From the NCBI GenBank assembly GCA_021825925.1, contig JAKAFP010000001.1:372001-436000 (forward strand): a stretch of 64,000 bases of DNA. Direction: 5' to 3'. This DNA comes from Chloroflexota bacterium. Lineage in GTDB: Bacteria > Chloroflexota > Anaerolineae > Anaerolineales > Anaerolineaceae. Shown one piece after another: positions 33,632 to 42,782 of the stretch. Under the pieces are notes generated by a model. The model searched no databases. It had not been told where the DNA came from and was given only the letters and a program-made list of their open reading frames with translations. A program made the translations under genes and the position numbers. The number at the start of each line of letters is the position of its first letter. The stretch's first letter is position 1.

Positions 33632-36199
33632 TTAAAATGATTTACTTTTTCCATGAATCCATTTCTGGATAAACGGCAGTTTCACACTTTCTGCAATGAG
33701 TATGCTGAGCGTCACAGCACCAGCGATTACGGGTATTTCCCATCGGTGCATGGGTGCAAACTTGAACAGGTCGCGTAAAAACGGAATGGTTAATATCAAA
33801 GTGAGGAACCCGATCGCTCCACCGGTGATCCACCATAAGGCCTTATTGGGAATTCGCAATATTCGGATAATGGACTGGTTCCATGAGCGATTGGTAAATA
33901 TCAATCCTAGATTACCCAAAACCATGACCACAAAACTTAACATACGTGATTCATTTTCGCCGAAGTTTTGAGAGAGGCTGAAGGCGTACACAGCAAAAAC
34001 CACTCCAAGAACACCGAAGCCCTGGATCAATCCGGTCAGGATCATCGAGCGGCCAAACAACGGTTCGTTAAGTTTGCGCGGTGGACGGTTCATGATGTTC
34101 TTTTCGTCTGCTTCCATTTCAAACACAACGGTACAGGCGGGATCAATGATCAGTTCAAGAAAGAGGATATGAACCGGCAAAAGCGCAAGCGGCCACTTTA
34201 GCAGTACAGGCAGCAACGATAAACCGGCAATGGGCAAATGGACTGAGAAGATGAACGCCATGGCTTTTTTGAGGTTGTCGAAAATGCGTCGTCCCATGCG
34301 CACGGCTTTAACAATCGAGGCAAAGTTGTCATCCAAAAGCACAATGGCTGCAGATTCACGCGCCACATCGGTGCCGCGTCCGCCCATGGCGATGCCGATG
34401 TGAGCAGCTTTTAGGGCTGGGGCATCGTTGACGCCATCACCGGTCATGGCAACCACTTCACCATTTGCTTTGAGCGCTGTGACAATGCGTAGTTTTTGTT
34501 CAGGAACAGCTCTTGCAAAGATGCAAACTGATTTGATGCGTTGCTGAAGTTCTGCATCATCCATTTGGTCAAGTTCCGGGCCAGTGATGATTTGATCCCC
34601 GTGGTTTAATCCGATCTGATTGGCAATGTTGCGTGCTGTACCGGGGTAATCACCGGTGATCATGATCACACGGATACCAGCGGTATAGCATTCCTGTACC
34701 GCGCCAGCTACCTCAGGTCGTACCGGGTCGGATAACCCCAGTAAACCGACGAACTCAAAATCATAGTCATGAACTTCAGTAGGCAGATCTACTTTGTTGA
34801 ACTGAGCCTTGGCAACACCGATGACGCGCAAGCCTTGATTGGCCATCTGATTAACCTGTGCATTTAGATCAGCCAATTGTTTTTCGTTGAAATGGCACAG
34901 GTCAGCAATCGCTTCAGGAGCACCTTTTGATGCAATAACAAAGTCTTTCCCGTCCTGTGAATTCCAAACATGTGACATCGCCAATAGTTTTTCTGACAGC
35001 GGATATTCCTTGATCAACACCCAGTCTTTATGTAGGTGACCAGTATTGACCAGGGTACGGCCACCAAGTTCTTTCATGGCCTTTTCCATCGGATCAAATG
35101 GATCGGTGGGACTTGCCAGAATACTGTATTCAACAACCTCGTGGAAGTTTTCTGCCAGAGAAAGCTGTTTTCCGTCAATATTTTCAAATTGACCATTTGC
35201 CCCAAATTGGGTAACTGTCATGCGGTTTTGAGTTAAAGTTCCGGTCTTATCCACGCACAATACTGTTGCGGCACCCAGCATTTCCACAGCAGCCATACGG
35301 CGGGTGAGCACTTTGTGTTGTGAGATACGCCATGCTCCCAACGCCAGGAATATGGTTAGCACGACAGGAAATTCTTCGGGTAGCGTCGCCATTGCCAGGG
35401 TCAAACCCGCCAGAAAGCCATTCAGCCAGTCTCCGCGGGTGAGACCAAACACGACCACCACCAGCAAACAAAGGCCGATACCGACCATGGCGAAGGTGCG
35501 GACGATTTTTCCCGTTTGTTGCTGAAGATTGGTGTCTTCAGGTTCCAAAATTTGAAGTGCTTTGCCGATCTTGCCGATCTCGGTGCGCGGGCCAGTGGAT
35601 CTTACCTGTGTGATGCCCTGACCTTTCACGACCAGTGTACCGGAATAAACGAACGGCAGATCTTCGCCGCCAGGTCGGCCCATTTCAAGTTGACCGTCCC
35701 AAACTTTTTTGCGTACAGGCACCGATTCACCGGTCAACAAGGATTCGTCCACACTGATGTTGTTTCCAGAAAGCAGAACAGCATCGGCGGGAATGCGGTC
35801 TCCTTCAGCGATCAGCACGATATCATCACGTACGACTTCCCGGCCGGCAATGCGCTGCTGCCTGCCATCTCGAATGACCAAAGCCCGCGGGCTTGAAAGA
35901 TCACGCAATGCTTCCAATGCTCTTTCTGTTTTTTGTTCCTGGTAAAAAGTGATGGCGATGATCACAAACACAAAGCCCAGCAACATCAACGCTTCGGCCA
36001 GGTCTCCCAGGAATAGATACAATAATCCACATGCGATCAACATGAGAAACATTGGCTCGCGAACAACTTCAAACAACATGTGGAAGAAAGTGCGTTTCTT
36101 TGTTGAAGGGAGTTCATTGTAGCCATCTTGTGCCAGACGTTCGAGCATTTCCTGTTCGGTCAGCCCTTGTAAATTGTGTTCATCAAATTCTGTGCTCAT
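33632..36199 (-). CDS. Cation-transporting P-type ATPase (P2-like)
   Basis: An 855-residue pump. It has an N-terminal cation-ATPase domain (LTEQEMLERLAQDGYNELP), the actuator motif LTGES (155-159), membrane helix 4 motif PEEFP (274-278) and the phosphorylation motif DKTGTLTQNRMTV (Asp317). The hinge motif GDGVNDAPALKAA and C-terminal helices complete it. There is no heavy-metal domain and no CPC, so it is not a P1B CadA/ZntA pump; it resembles Ca2+/Mn2+-type P2 ATPases but with PEEFP instead of PEGLP. It stands in line with an ArsR repressor and a His-rich small membrane protein, which suggests divalent metal export (inference). Confidence 0.88.
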   Translation of the reverse strand: MSTEFDEHNLQGLTEQEMLERLAQDGYNELPSTKKRTFFHMLFEVVREPMFLMLIACGLLYLFLGDLAEALMLLGFVFVIIAITFYQEQKTERALEALRDLSSPRALVIRDGRQQRIAGREVVRDDIVLIAEGDRIPADAVLLSGNNISVDESLLTGESVPVRKKVWDGQLEMGRPGGEDLPFVYSGTLVVKGQGITQVRSTGPRTEIGKIGKALQILEPEDTNLQQQTGKIVRTFAMVGIGLCLLVVVVFGLTRGDWLNGFLAGLTLAMATLPEEFPVVLTIFLALGAWRISQHKVLTRRMAAVEMLGAATVLCVDKTGTLTQNRMTVTQFGANGQFENIDGKQLSLAENFHEVVEYSILASPTDPFDPMEKAMKELGGRTLVNTGHLHKDWVLIKEYPLSEKLLAMSHVWNSQDGKDFVIASKGAPEAIADLCHFNEKQLADLNAQVNQMANQGLRVIGVAKAQFNKVDLPTEVHDYDFEFVGLLGLSDPVRPEVAGAVQECYTAGIRVIMITGDYPGTARNIANQIGLNHGDQIITGPELDQMDDAELQQRIKSVCIFARAVPEQKLRIVTALKANGEVVAMTGDGVNDAPALKAAHIGIAMGGRGTDVARESAAIVLLDDNFASIVKAVRMGRRIFDNLKKAMAFIFSVHLPIAGLSLLPVLLKWPLALLPVHILFLELIIDPACTVVFEMEADEKNIMNRPPRKLNEPLFGRSMILTGLIQGFGVLGVVFAVYAFSLSQNFGENESRMLSFVVMVLGNLGLIFTNRSWNQSIIRILRIPNKALWWITGGAIGFLTLILTIPFLRDLFKFAPMHRWEIPVIAGAVTLSILIAESVKLPFIQKWIHGKSKSF

Positions 36200-36337
36200 T
36201 GACTTATCCTTGTTTGAGTAAATTTATTCCTAATTCCGTGGATAATTGACATCCAACCGAATTGGAGTGTGCGCGTAGATATTTCTCGGTGTCCAACTTC
36301 AATACTTTAAAATGAAGAGTGGAAAACGAGAGCGGAA

Positions 36338-36643
36338 TTAAATATTGGGGGGATTGAAGTGGGGGAAGAAAATATTTAGCTGTGCGGGTAAAAGTACAGG
36401 ATTAATATGGGCTATGTGATTGGAGGCTATTTGTGAGGATAGTTCAATGGATTGGACGATGTCATCCTGATGAGTAATTTCAACCTGAGAGGGATAACTT
36501 GAATCAAGAAGGTTGGAGACTGCTGAAAAAGAAAGATCCTCAATAAGAAAGTGAAAACTTAAAATCAGGATCAAAAATGCAAGAAGCATTATTGTCCAGG
36601 TTGGTAAAACAGCTGACTTACTTGAACTATCCGTTTTTAACAT
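36338..36643 (-). CDS. Small His-containing single-helix membrane protein
   Basis: A 101-residue frame from ATG 36643, overlapping the ArsR gene end by 17 bases. A single hydrophobic helix (PTWTIMLLAFLILILSFHFL) follows a short polar N terminus. The outer part contains several His and Asp residues (ITHQDD, SNHIAHINP, FFPHFNPP), suggesting metal contact. The longer frame from 36715 begins inside ArsR and is less likely. It lies between an ArsR-type metal sensor and a cation ATPase in one direction. No known family is recognised. Confidence 0.5.
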   Translation of the reverse strand: MLKTDSSSKSAVLPTWTIMLLAFLILILSFHFLIEDLSFSAVSNLLDSSYPSQVEITHQDDIVQSIELSSQIASNHIAHINPVLLPAQLNIFFPHFNPPNI

Positions 36644-36953
36644 GATTGATGCCTTGTTGAAAGAGGGCGATGATGTGTTCATCATCAATTCGATAATAGA
36701 CTTCTTTTCCATCACGACGTGATTGGACGATGCGCATCTGCCTTAATCCTCGCATGTGATGAGATATGGCGGATTCACTTATACCGACCACATTTGAAAG
36801 CGCACCGATGTTTAATTCCTGAGAAACCAGGGCAGAGAGGATTCGCACTCGGCTGGTATCACTGAAAGAACGAAATAATTCCGCAACATGTGCGGCGCTA
36901 TGTTCATCTAATACGTTAAACTCTTGATCATTCATTTTTTTTATCATGAACAT
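36627..36953 (-). CDS. ArsR/SmtB-family metal-responsive repressor
   Basis: A 108-residue winged-helix repressor. The recognition region is LSNVVGISESAISHHMRGLR, and the wing is VQSRRDGKEVYYRI. The C-terminal helix carries D91-x-H93-x10-H104-x2-N107, matching the alpha5 zinc site of SmtB/CzrA except for the last ligand; alpha3 has no Cys. A zinc or cobalt sensor is therefore predicted. Starts at 36953, 36947 and 36935 are all possible with no clear ribosome site. An operator-like repeat overlaps the first two, consistent with self-repression. Confidence 0.88.
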   Translation of the reverse strand: MFMIKKMNDQEFNVLDEHSAAHVAELFRSFSDTSRVRILSALVSQELNIGALSNVVGISESAISHHMRGLRQMRIVQSRRDGKEVYYRIDDEHIIALFQQGINHVKNG

Positions 36954-36968
36954 CTGAACAGATGCTCA
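36947..36968 (-). promoter_or_regulatory. ArsR operator
   Basis: TGAACATCTG-AA-CAGATGCTCA is a 10-2-10 inverted repeat with a single mismatch, close to the TGAAC-type sites bound by SmtB/CzrA proteins. It lies at the start of the arsR gene, just after a TATAAA (36978-36973 on the minus strand), so bound ArsR would block its own operon. Confidence 0.75.
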
Positions 36969-37200
36969 ATTGTTTATAGTTTACATCAGGTATTGAAATT
37001 ACACAAGGTAATCTTTATTAGTCATAATTTCCTTTTAACCCTTACAGATAATTAGCAAAACTAAAAAGAATAAATCACAAAAACCTGACTCCAACATAAA
37101 ACAATGATCAAAATGAACCGTCGTAAGTTAGGTGAACATTTTCTGTTTTTAATAATGGTAGACCGCGGTATATTGCGTTTTTGTTCCAAAACGAAAAATA

Positions 37201-37270
37201 TGACATTAATCACTTGAAATTCAATTACTTAAATGCGATAATACCAAATGTAATTTGACAATATCGCATG
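37201..37270 (+). promoter_or_regulatory. Promoter/operator copy A (IclR-type) before the ribose-type transporter genes
   Basis: TTGAAA (37214-37219) and GATAAT (37237-37242) are 17 bases apart. Around and after the -10, TGCGATA (37234-37240) and TATCGCA (37262-37268) form a perfect inverted repeat with a 21-base spacer. The same layout, ungapped, recurs at 48465-48534. It should drive the genes from 37446, under a regulator binding TGCGATA half sites, most likely one of the IclR paralogues (inference). In the rest of the 492-base gap (36954-37445) I see only the ArsR operator and A+T-rich DNA. Confidence 0.7.
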
Positions 37271-37445
37271 TTGTAACAAATTTATCTGGCGCACCTTTTT
37301 CTTGTTCGTGTAAGTAAAAAACCAAACCCTATTTTCTTGAAAAGTTTTCTTTTCGAGCGGTATTTATGTTGTCTCTTCTCGGATTTGGTTTTAGAACGAT
37401 CTTGTTTGCAACTAAAGAAAAATCTTTAAACCAGGATTAAACTGC

Positions 37446-38069
37446 ATGATTGATATTGAAAAAGCTGCTTTATTAGTAATTGATCTTCAAAATGATTTTG
37501 TCAGACAGGGTGCTCCCATGGAAGTTGAGGACGCACGAAAGTCCCTTCCCACCGTGAAACAATTGATTGAAGCTGCGCGTATAAAGAGTCTACCCATTAT
37601 CTTCACAAAGTTCATGACTGGACCTCGAAAAACCCTGATATGGAATTGGAGTCCACAAATCGAAAAATTTGGAGCTTGTAGACGCGGCTTTGAAAGAACA
37701 TATGTTGATGTTTCTGGTTCACGTCTATGTAGTGATATTGTGGATGAGATTACTCCCAATCCTCACGACTATGTAATCGAAAAATATGGGTATTCAGCAT
37801 TTAAAGATACAAACCTCAATAGTGTTTTATTAAGCGAAGGTATTTCGTCTCTCATTATTATTGGCACTGTTACCCAAATTTGTGTGGCTGATACTGTTCA
37901 CGATGCTTTTTCTCTTGGCTATAGGGTTTTGGTCGTATCTGATCTCGTAACCTCTTTTGATCCTGAATTGCAAGACGCTTTTATCAAAAATTTTTCCATG
38001 AAATTTGGTTGGGTTGAAAAATCGAGGGAAGTGATTAATTCCATTAAAAAGATTCAGAGAGAAAACTAA
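37446..38069 (+). CDS. Isochorismatase-family cysteine hydrolase
   Basis: A 207-residue hydrolase with the family's Asp-Lys-Cys triad: Asp in LLVIDLQNDFV, Lys in YVIEKYGYSAF and Cys in GTVTQICVADTVHDAF. Relatives cleave isochorismate, nicotinamide, carbamoyl-sarcosine, biuret or similar amides; the substrate here is open. It is the first gene after promoter copy A and ends directly against the permease gene (stop and ATG adjacent), so it is probably coupled to a transporter for its substrate. Confidence 0.85.
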   Translation: MIDIEKAALLVIDLQNDFVRQGAPMEVEDARKSLPTVKQLIEAARIKSLPIIFTKFMTGPRKTLIWNWSPQIEKFGACRRGFERTYVDVSGSRLCSDIVDEITPNPHDYVIEKYGYSAFKDTNLNSVLLSEGISSLIIIGTVTQICVADTVHDAFSLGYRVLVVSDLVTSFDPELQDAFIKNFSMKFGWVEKSREVINSIKKIQREN

Positions 38070-39017
38070 ATGACTTTACTAAGACAGAAGATTAAATTAA
38101 ATAAAAACAATGGTGTGTTCGTCATCCTTGGAGTAATTCTGGTTATTGCTGGTCTATATAGTTACCGGTTTATTCAGGTAAATAATATGATGACCATGCT
38201 CAGACAGGCATCAGCACTTGGAATACTAACGATTGGACAACTTTTTGTAATTGTTGGTGGAGGGGTTGATCTTTCAGTAGCAGCCACAATGCAGATGAGT
38301 ATTACCATCTTCATGTATGGATTTAATAATTTTGGCATCCCCGGTCTGATTGTTGGATTATTTGCCGCGCTTTTATTCGCTGTGTTTATAGGTTGGATCA
38401 ATGGAATTGTTATTACAAAATATCATGTTCAACCGTTTTTAACAACACTCTTTACTGGAAGCATCATTACTGGAATTCGTATGATTGTGAATGGTATCAA
38501 ACCATTGGGTAGTGTTCCAGATGTCATCAGGTTTTTTGGCCGTGATAAAACGATTGGGATTCCAAATGCGTTGATTGTATTTCTCATTATTGCCATTATT
38601 GCTTACATAGTACTGGAAAAATCAGTCTACGGCAGAAAGCTTGTGTCAGTGGGTACAAATTTCTTTGCCGCAAAATTTTCTGGAATCAAAGCTGACCTTA
38701 CCGTGATTAACAGCTACATCATTTGTAGTGTATTGGCATATTTGGCTTCGATAGTTTTAGCCGGATATATCGGTTTTGCAGACCAATGGATTGGTGCTGG
38801 TTATAGTTTCAATAGTTTGGTGGCAGCAGTTATTGGCGGCAATTATCTGGGAGGTGGAAGAGGATCCGTTTTAGGTGTAATTGGCGGAGCACTCACAATG
38901 ACAATAGTAATCAACTTTGTAACCTTACTCGGACTTTCAGCTCCATTTCAACATGTCGTTTCAGGCTGTGTGCTTATTTTGTCGTTGTTGATTGGCGTTT
39001 TAACGACAAAAAAATAG
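38070..39017 (+). CDS. Ribose-type ABC transporter permease
   Basis: A 315-residue RbsC-like permease with about eight or nine helices. Typical motifs are GQLFVIVGGGVDLSVAATM (about residues 57-75) and GRKLVSVGTNFFAAKFSGI. GGNYLGGGRGSVLGVIGGAL occurs near the C terminus. It forms a carbohydrate-uptake family 2 importer with the binding protein at 39087 and the ATPase-permease fusion at 40277, which brings a second permease domain, implying a heterodimeric channel. Confidence 0.9.
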   Translation: MTLLRQKIKLNKNNGVFVILGVILVIAGLYSYRFIQVNNMMTMLRQASALGILTIGQLFVIVGGGVDLSVAATMQMSITIFMYGFNNFGIPGLIVGLFAALLFAVFIGWINGIVITKYHVQPFLTTLFTGSIITGIRMIVNGIKPLGSVPDVIRFFGRDKTIGIPNALIVFLIIAIIAYIVLEKSVYGRKLVSVGTNFFAAKFSGIKADLTVINSYIICSVLAYLASIVLAGYIGFADQWIGAGYSFNSLVAAVIGGNYLGGGRGSVLGVIGGALTMTIVINFVTLLGLSAPFQHVVSGCVLILSLLIGVLTTKK

Positions 39018-39086
39018 GGACACGCAAATGAATGGTTGTATTAAGCAACTTTGCTTATTCAAATAAATATTATAGGAGAAGAAAAA

Positions 39087-40214
39087 ATGAAGCGAATAGT
39101 TGTGTGTTTGTTGATTGCGGTATTCATGATTTCAGCATGTGCGCCGAAAGCCGCATCAACAGCCACCCCCGCTGTTGAAGCGACTGAAGCGGCAGTGGTG
39201 ACCGCTGCAGCCGAAACAACTGCAGCTCCTGCAGCAACTGACGCAGCCACTGATGAGGTTAAAATGATGACCTCCACCAAAGCGCCTAAAGACAAATATA
39301 TCATCGGGGTTTCATACGAAGGTCCCACCAATGACTGGGCTGCATCTATGATGTACCATTTGCAGTATTCCTTTGATATCAAATACAAAGATAAAGTGGA
39401 AAAGGTTTATTACGAATCTGCAGATGGTGATGCCACCAAACAGGTCAGCCAGATTGAAAACCTGTTAACGAAAAATGTTGATGCTCTGATGATCCAACCT
39501 CTCAGTGAATCTGCTTTGGTCAATGTTGTTGAAAAAGCCACCGATATGGGAATTCCCGTGATCATCTTCGGGGCAAGTGTTTTGACCGATAAATATGTAA
39601 CCTATGTTGATCGTGAAAATTACAATAGTGGATACACTATCGCCAAATGGATCAGTGAATCTATGGGTGGCAAAGGTAAAGTTGTTACCATTATGGGCGA
39701 ACCTGGAAGTGGTTTTTCTGAAAACGTTCTTCGCGGTGTTTCTGATGCCCTTAAAGAGTTCCCCGGAATTGAAAATGTTGGAACTGAATATGGTGAATAC
39801 TCTGCTGCAGTAACAAAACAAAAAATGGAAACGTTCCTGGCCTCAAATCCTGACATCAATGGTGTGATTGTTGATGGCGGTATGATGGGTATGGGGATCG
39901 TCGAAGCCTATCAAGATGCTGGATTAAAACTGCCATTTATGACCGTTGATGATTGGAACGGATTCCAGAAGAAAGCTGTTGAAATCGGTTATACCGATTA
40001 CATCAGTATTCCTGGTGGCAGCGGCACTTCAGCCATTGCGGCCGATCTGTTATTCGAATACTTATCCGGAAAACCGATTCCTCATCAATATCTTGTTCCA
40101 ACAAAAATTATGTCCGGTGCTGAAGTACAGGCGTTGATCCCCGCTGGTATGCCAGATTCTTATTGGGCACTCTCCTACATCCCTGTAGAATATGCTTCAC
40201 AATACTTCAAATAG
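39087..40214 (+). CDS. Sugar-binding lipoprotein, RbsB-like
   Basis: A 375-residue binding protein. ATG 39087 is chosen over the upstream start because AGGAG stands nine bases ahead. A lipobox MISAC follows a hydrophobic leader, then an Ala/Thr-rich linker. The mature domain shows YIIGVSYEGPTNDWAASM, NLLTKNVDALMIQPLSESAL and VTIMGEPGSGFSENVLRGV, as in Peripla_BP_4 sugar or autoinducer-2 binders. The ligand is unknown. A hairpin after its stop would favour its expression over the ATPase. Confidence 0.88.
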   Translation: MKRIVVCLLIAVFMISACAPKAASTATPAVEATEAAVVTAAAETTAAPAATDAATDEVKMMTSTKAPKDKYIIGVSYEGPTNDWAASMMYHLQYSFDIKYKDKVEKVYYESADGDATKQVSQIENLLTKNVDALMIQPLSESALVNVVEKATDMGIPVIIFGASVLTDKYVTYVDRENYNSGYTIAKWISESMGGKGKVVTIMGEPGSGFSENVLRGVSDALKEFPGIENVGTEYGEYSAAVTKQKMETFLASNPDINGVIVDGGMMGMGIVEAYQDAGLKLPFMTVDDWNGFQKKAVEIGYTDYISIPGGSGTSAIAADLLFEYLSGKPIPHQYLVPTKIMSGAEVQALIPAGMPDSYWALSYIPVEYASQYFK

Positions 40215-40216
40215 TA

Positions 40217-40265
40217 ATTAATCACTTGAACTATCGGACAGAGAGCTACCCTCTCTGTCCGATAG
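40217..40265 (+). promoter_or_regulatory. 15-bp hairpin and ATTAATCACTTGAA copy between binding protein and ATPase
   Basis: CTATCGGACAGAGAG (40231-40245) pairs perfectly with CTCTCTGTCCGATAG (40251-40265) around five bases, and the ribosome site of the next gene follows at once. No T-run follows, so mRNA protection or partial termination is likely, as in other importer operons. Just before it, ATTAATCACTTGAA (40217-40230) repeats the 14-mer of promoter copies A and B. Confidence 0.65.
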
Positions 40266-40276
40266 AGGAGCAGGCA

Positions 40277-42772
40277 ATGCAGGAATTATTATTATCAATT
40301 AATGAAATCAACAAGTCTTTTTTTGGACAAAAGGTCCTTAAGGATATCTCCTTTGAGATCAACAAAGGTGAAATTGTTGGGTTATTGGGAGCCAATGGCG
40401 CGGGAAAAAGTACACTCCTAAAAATAATTGGTGGAACTCAATACCCCGACTCCGGTTTTATTTCTCTTGAAGGGAAAAGAATTGAAAACAATTCTCCGCA
40501 CCATGCCTTAGAATTGGGCATGATTAGCGTTTACCAGGAGCTTAACCTTTTTTCACACCTAACTGTGGCAGAAAACTTGTTTATTAGTAGAGAGATAAAA
40601 ACAGCCCTTGGTACTATTGATTGGAAAAAAACAAACCGGTTAGCGCAAGAAATTCTTGATGAATACGAATTGGAAATTAAAGCAAATGTGTTGGTTTCTA
40701 GTCTCAGTATAGCCAAACAACACATGGTTGAAATCGCACGTGCATTTAATGAAAATCCAAAATTGTTATTATTAGATGAACCTACATCAGCCCTCTCAGA
40801 ATCAGAGATTACTTGGCTGTTCGAAAAAATTAAAAAAGCCGCACAGAATGGAACTACCGTTGTATTTGTATCTCACCGCCTTGATGAGGTTAAATCAATT
40901 TGTCAGCGTAATATTATTTTACGCGATGGTAACCTGGTTTTTGCATCAACGGGTTCGATGGAAAAAACAGCAGTAATTCAATATATTGTTGGTCATGATG
41001 TTGTATTGAATAAAGTTAATAATGAAAAAAACACCAATCAGATTGTTTTGGAATGTGAAAATATCACCTCTCAAAATGGTGCTCGCTGTAATAAGCTTTT
41101 TGTTCGTAAAGGAGAAATTCTTGGAATTGCAGGTTTGGTTGGTTCTGGTCGAACAGAATTACTGCATACTCTTTATGGAATTGATAAGAAAGTGGCAGGA
41201 AGTATAAGAAAAGATGGAAAAGAAATAGTCATTAATTCTCCTTCGGATGCCATTAATAATGGAATAATTCTTATACCAGAAGACAGAAAAGTAAGCGGTC
41301 TGTTTTTGAGTGAAAGTACGAGGTTTAATATCGCCTCAGCGACTTTGGACCTGCGGAAAAAACTAGGACTCGTTGATAATCGAATTGAAAAAGAATCTGT
41401 CATCACATCTTCCAATCAGGTAATGCTTGATACCAGCCGTTTGGATCATTTTGTTAAACAATTGAGTGGTGGGAATCAGCAAAAAGCGGTAATAGCGAAA
41501 ACGCTTCTTGCCAATTCAGATGTACTTCTTCTTGATGAACCAACCCGTGGCGTTGATATAGGTGCCCGTGAGGAAATCTATAAAATCATTAAAGACCTGG
41601 CTGCCAGTGGAAAAAGCATTATTCTGGTGACCTCAGATTGGGAAGAGTTGATTTACCTAAGTCATCGTGCTTTGGTAATGTCTGAGATGCAAGTGGTAGG
41701 CGAGATCGAAGCCAACATTTCTGAAGCAGAAATCATGCATATCGCCGATGCCTCAAATGCCAATACGATTATTAAAGATAAAAAACCTGAAAAAGGAATT
41801 GGAAATAAATTTGCCAGAGTCATTGCAAAGAATAGTAATAACTTTGCAATACTATTGATCATTTTGGCAGCGTTATTGGTTGTTGGATCGGCAATTAATC
41901 CTTTTTTCAGAACCTGGATAAATTACAGCAATTTGTTTGGACAATCCATGCCGTTAATCATCCTTTCGTTGGGACAGTTGGTGGTTATTATCGCGGGAGG
42001 AATTGATTTGTCGTCCGGGGCTCTTATGGCAGCTTCTTCAGTGATCGGTTTGACCATAATGGTCAAACTCGGTCAGCCCCCAATAATCGGTGTCGCGGTC
42101 ATGATTGCCTTTGGTATTCTGATCGGTTTCTTAAATGCACTTCTCATTCAAAAAGCCAAGGTGGATTCCTTTGTTGTGACCATTGGTATGATGCTTGCCT
42201 TGGAAGGGATTGCACTAATTGTTTCTCCCAAGCCTTTTGGCCCATCACCAGAAATATTTAAGACCTTGTTTAATGGTGACATTTTTGGGATTCCTTCGGC
42301 ATTGATTTTGTTAATTATTCTCTCAATACTTTTTAGTGTGGTTTTGCGTTATACCGCTTTAGGTCGAGGATTCTTTGCAGTTGGAGAAAATAAAATCAGT
42401 GCATTCAATGCAGGTATCAGCGTCAATAAACATGTCTTCTTATCCTACATTTTCTGTTCATTGATGTCAGTATTTGCTGCAATATACCTTTTTGGGCGCT
42501 TTGGCGCTGCAGATCCTGTCCTTGGTCCAGGGATGGAGCTTCAGGCAATTGCTTGTGTTTTGATCGGTGGAGCTACTCTTGCCGGTGGAAGAGGAAGTAT
42601 TGCTGGAACTATTTGCGGCGTTTTTGTTCTGGGTGTATTGGCAAATATTCTAAGCTTGATGGATATTCCCATGTGGTATCAAGAAGTGATCAGCGGAGTA
42701 TTGTTGTTGATCATTATCTCCTCCTATGAAAAAATGATCAGACATCAAAAGAAAGTTCACGTATTACCTTAG
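40277..42772 (+). CDS. Fused ribose-type ABC ATPase-permease (RbsA-RbsC)
   Basis: An 831-residue fusion from ATG 40277 (AGGAG ahead). ATPase domain 1 has GLLGANGAGKSTLLKIIGG and VSSLSIAKQHMVEIARA. Domain 2 has IAGLVGSGRTELLHTLYG and the intact signature QLSGGNQQKAVIAKTLL, ending near residue 500. From about 545 an RbsC-type permease follows (GQLVVIIAGGIDLSSGALM; AVGENKISAFNAGISVNKH; GGATLAGGRGSIAGTI). These are usually separate genes. With the permease at 38070 the importer would have two different membrane halves, one tethered to the ATPase. Confidence 0.88.
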   Translation: MQELLLSINEINKSFFGQKVLKDISFEINKGEIVGLLGANGAGKSTLLKIIGGTQYPDSGFISLEGKRIENNSPHHALELGMISVYQELNLFSHLTVAENLFISREIKTALGTIDWKKTNRLAQEILDEYELEIKANVLVSSLSIAKQHMVEIARAFNENPKLLLLDEPTSALSESEITWLFEKIKKAAQNGTTVVFVSHRLDEVKSICQRNIILRDGNLVFASTGSMEKTAVIQYIVGHDVVLNKVNNEKNTNQIVLECENITSQNGARCNKLFVRKGEILGIAGLVGSGRTELLHTLYGIDKKVAGSIRKDGKEIVINSPSDAINNGIILIPEDRKVSGLFLSESTRFNIASATLDLRKKLGLVDNRIEKESVITSSNQVMLDTSRLDHFVKQLSGGNQQKAVIAKTLLANSDVLLLDEPTRGVDIGAREEIYKIIKDLAASGKSIILVTSDWEELIYLSHRALVMSEMQVVGEIEANISEAEIMHIADASNANTIIKDKKPEKGIGNKFARVIAKNSNNFAILLIILAALLVVGSAINPFFRTWINYSNLFGQSMPLIILSLGQLVVIIAGGIDLSSGALMAASSVIGLTIMVKLGQPPIIGVAVMIAFGILIGFLNALLIQKAKVDSFVVTIGMMLALEGIALIVSPKPFGPSPEIFKTLFNGDIFGIPSALILLIILSILFSVVLRYTALGRGFFAVGENKISAFNAGISVNKHVFLSYIFCSLMSVFAAIYLFGRFGAADPVLGPGMELQAIACVLIGGATLAGGRGSIAGTICGVFVLGVLANILSLMDIPMWYQEVISGVLLLIIISSYEKMIRHQKKVHVLP

Positions 42773-42782
42773 GAGAACTAAC

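Noticed and set aside
33632..36199. Assignment of the P-type ATPase as a CadA/ZntA heavy-metal pump because of the neighbouring ArsR
   Set aside because: It lacks the CPC motif and the N-terminal metal-binding domain; helix 4 has PEEFP, so it belongs with P2-like pumps.
36646..36715. Longer start (36715) for the small membrane protein
   Set aside because: The added residues lie entirely within the ArsR gene and are low-complexity polar; ATG 36643 is the more natural start.
39059..39388. Minus-strand frames rich in Ala/Val/Ser opposite lipoprotein linkers (also 23683-23943 and 49474-49704)
   Set aside because: They are antisense readings of the Ala/Thr/Pro linker repeats and not real genes.
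40217..40260. Internal promoter for the ATPase-permease fusion using TTGAAC of the third 14-mer copy
   Set aside because: No -10-like hexamer occurs at 16-18 bases, where the hairpin stem lies instead.
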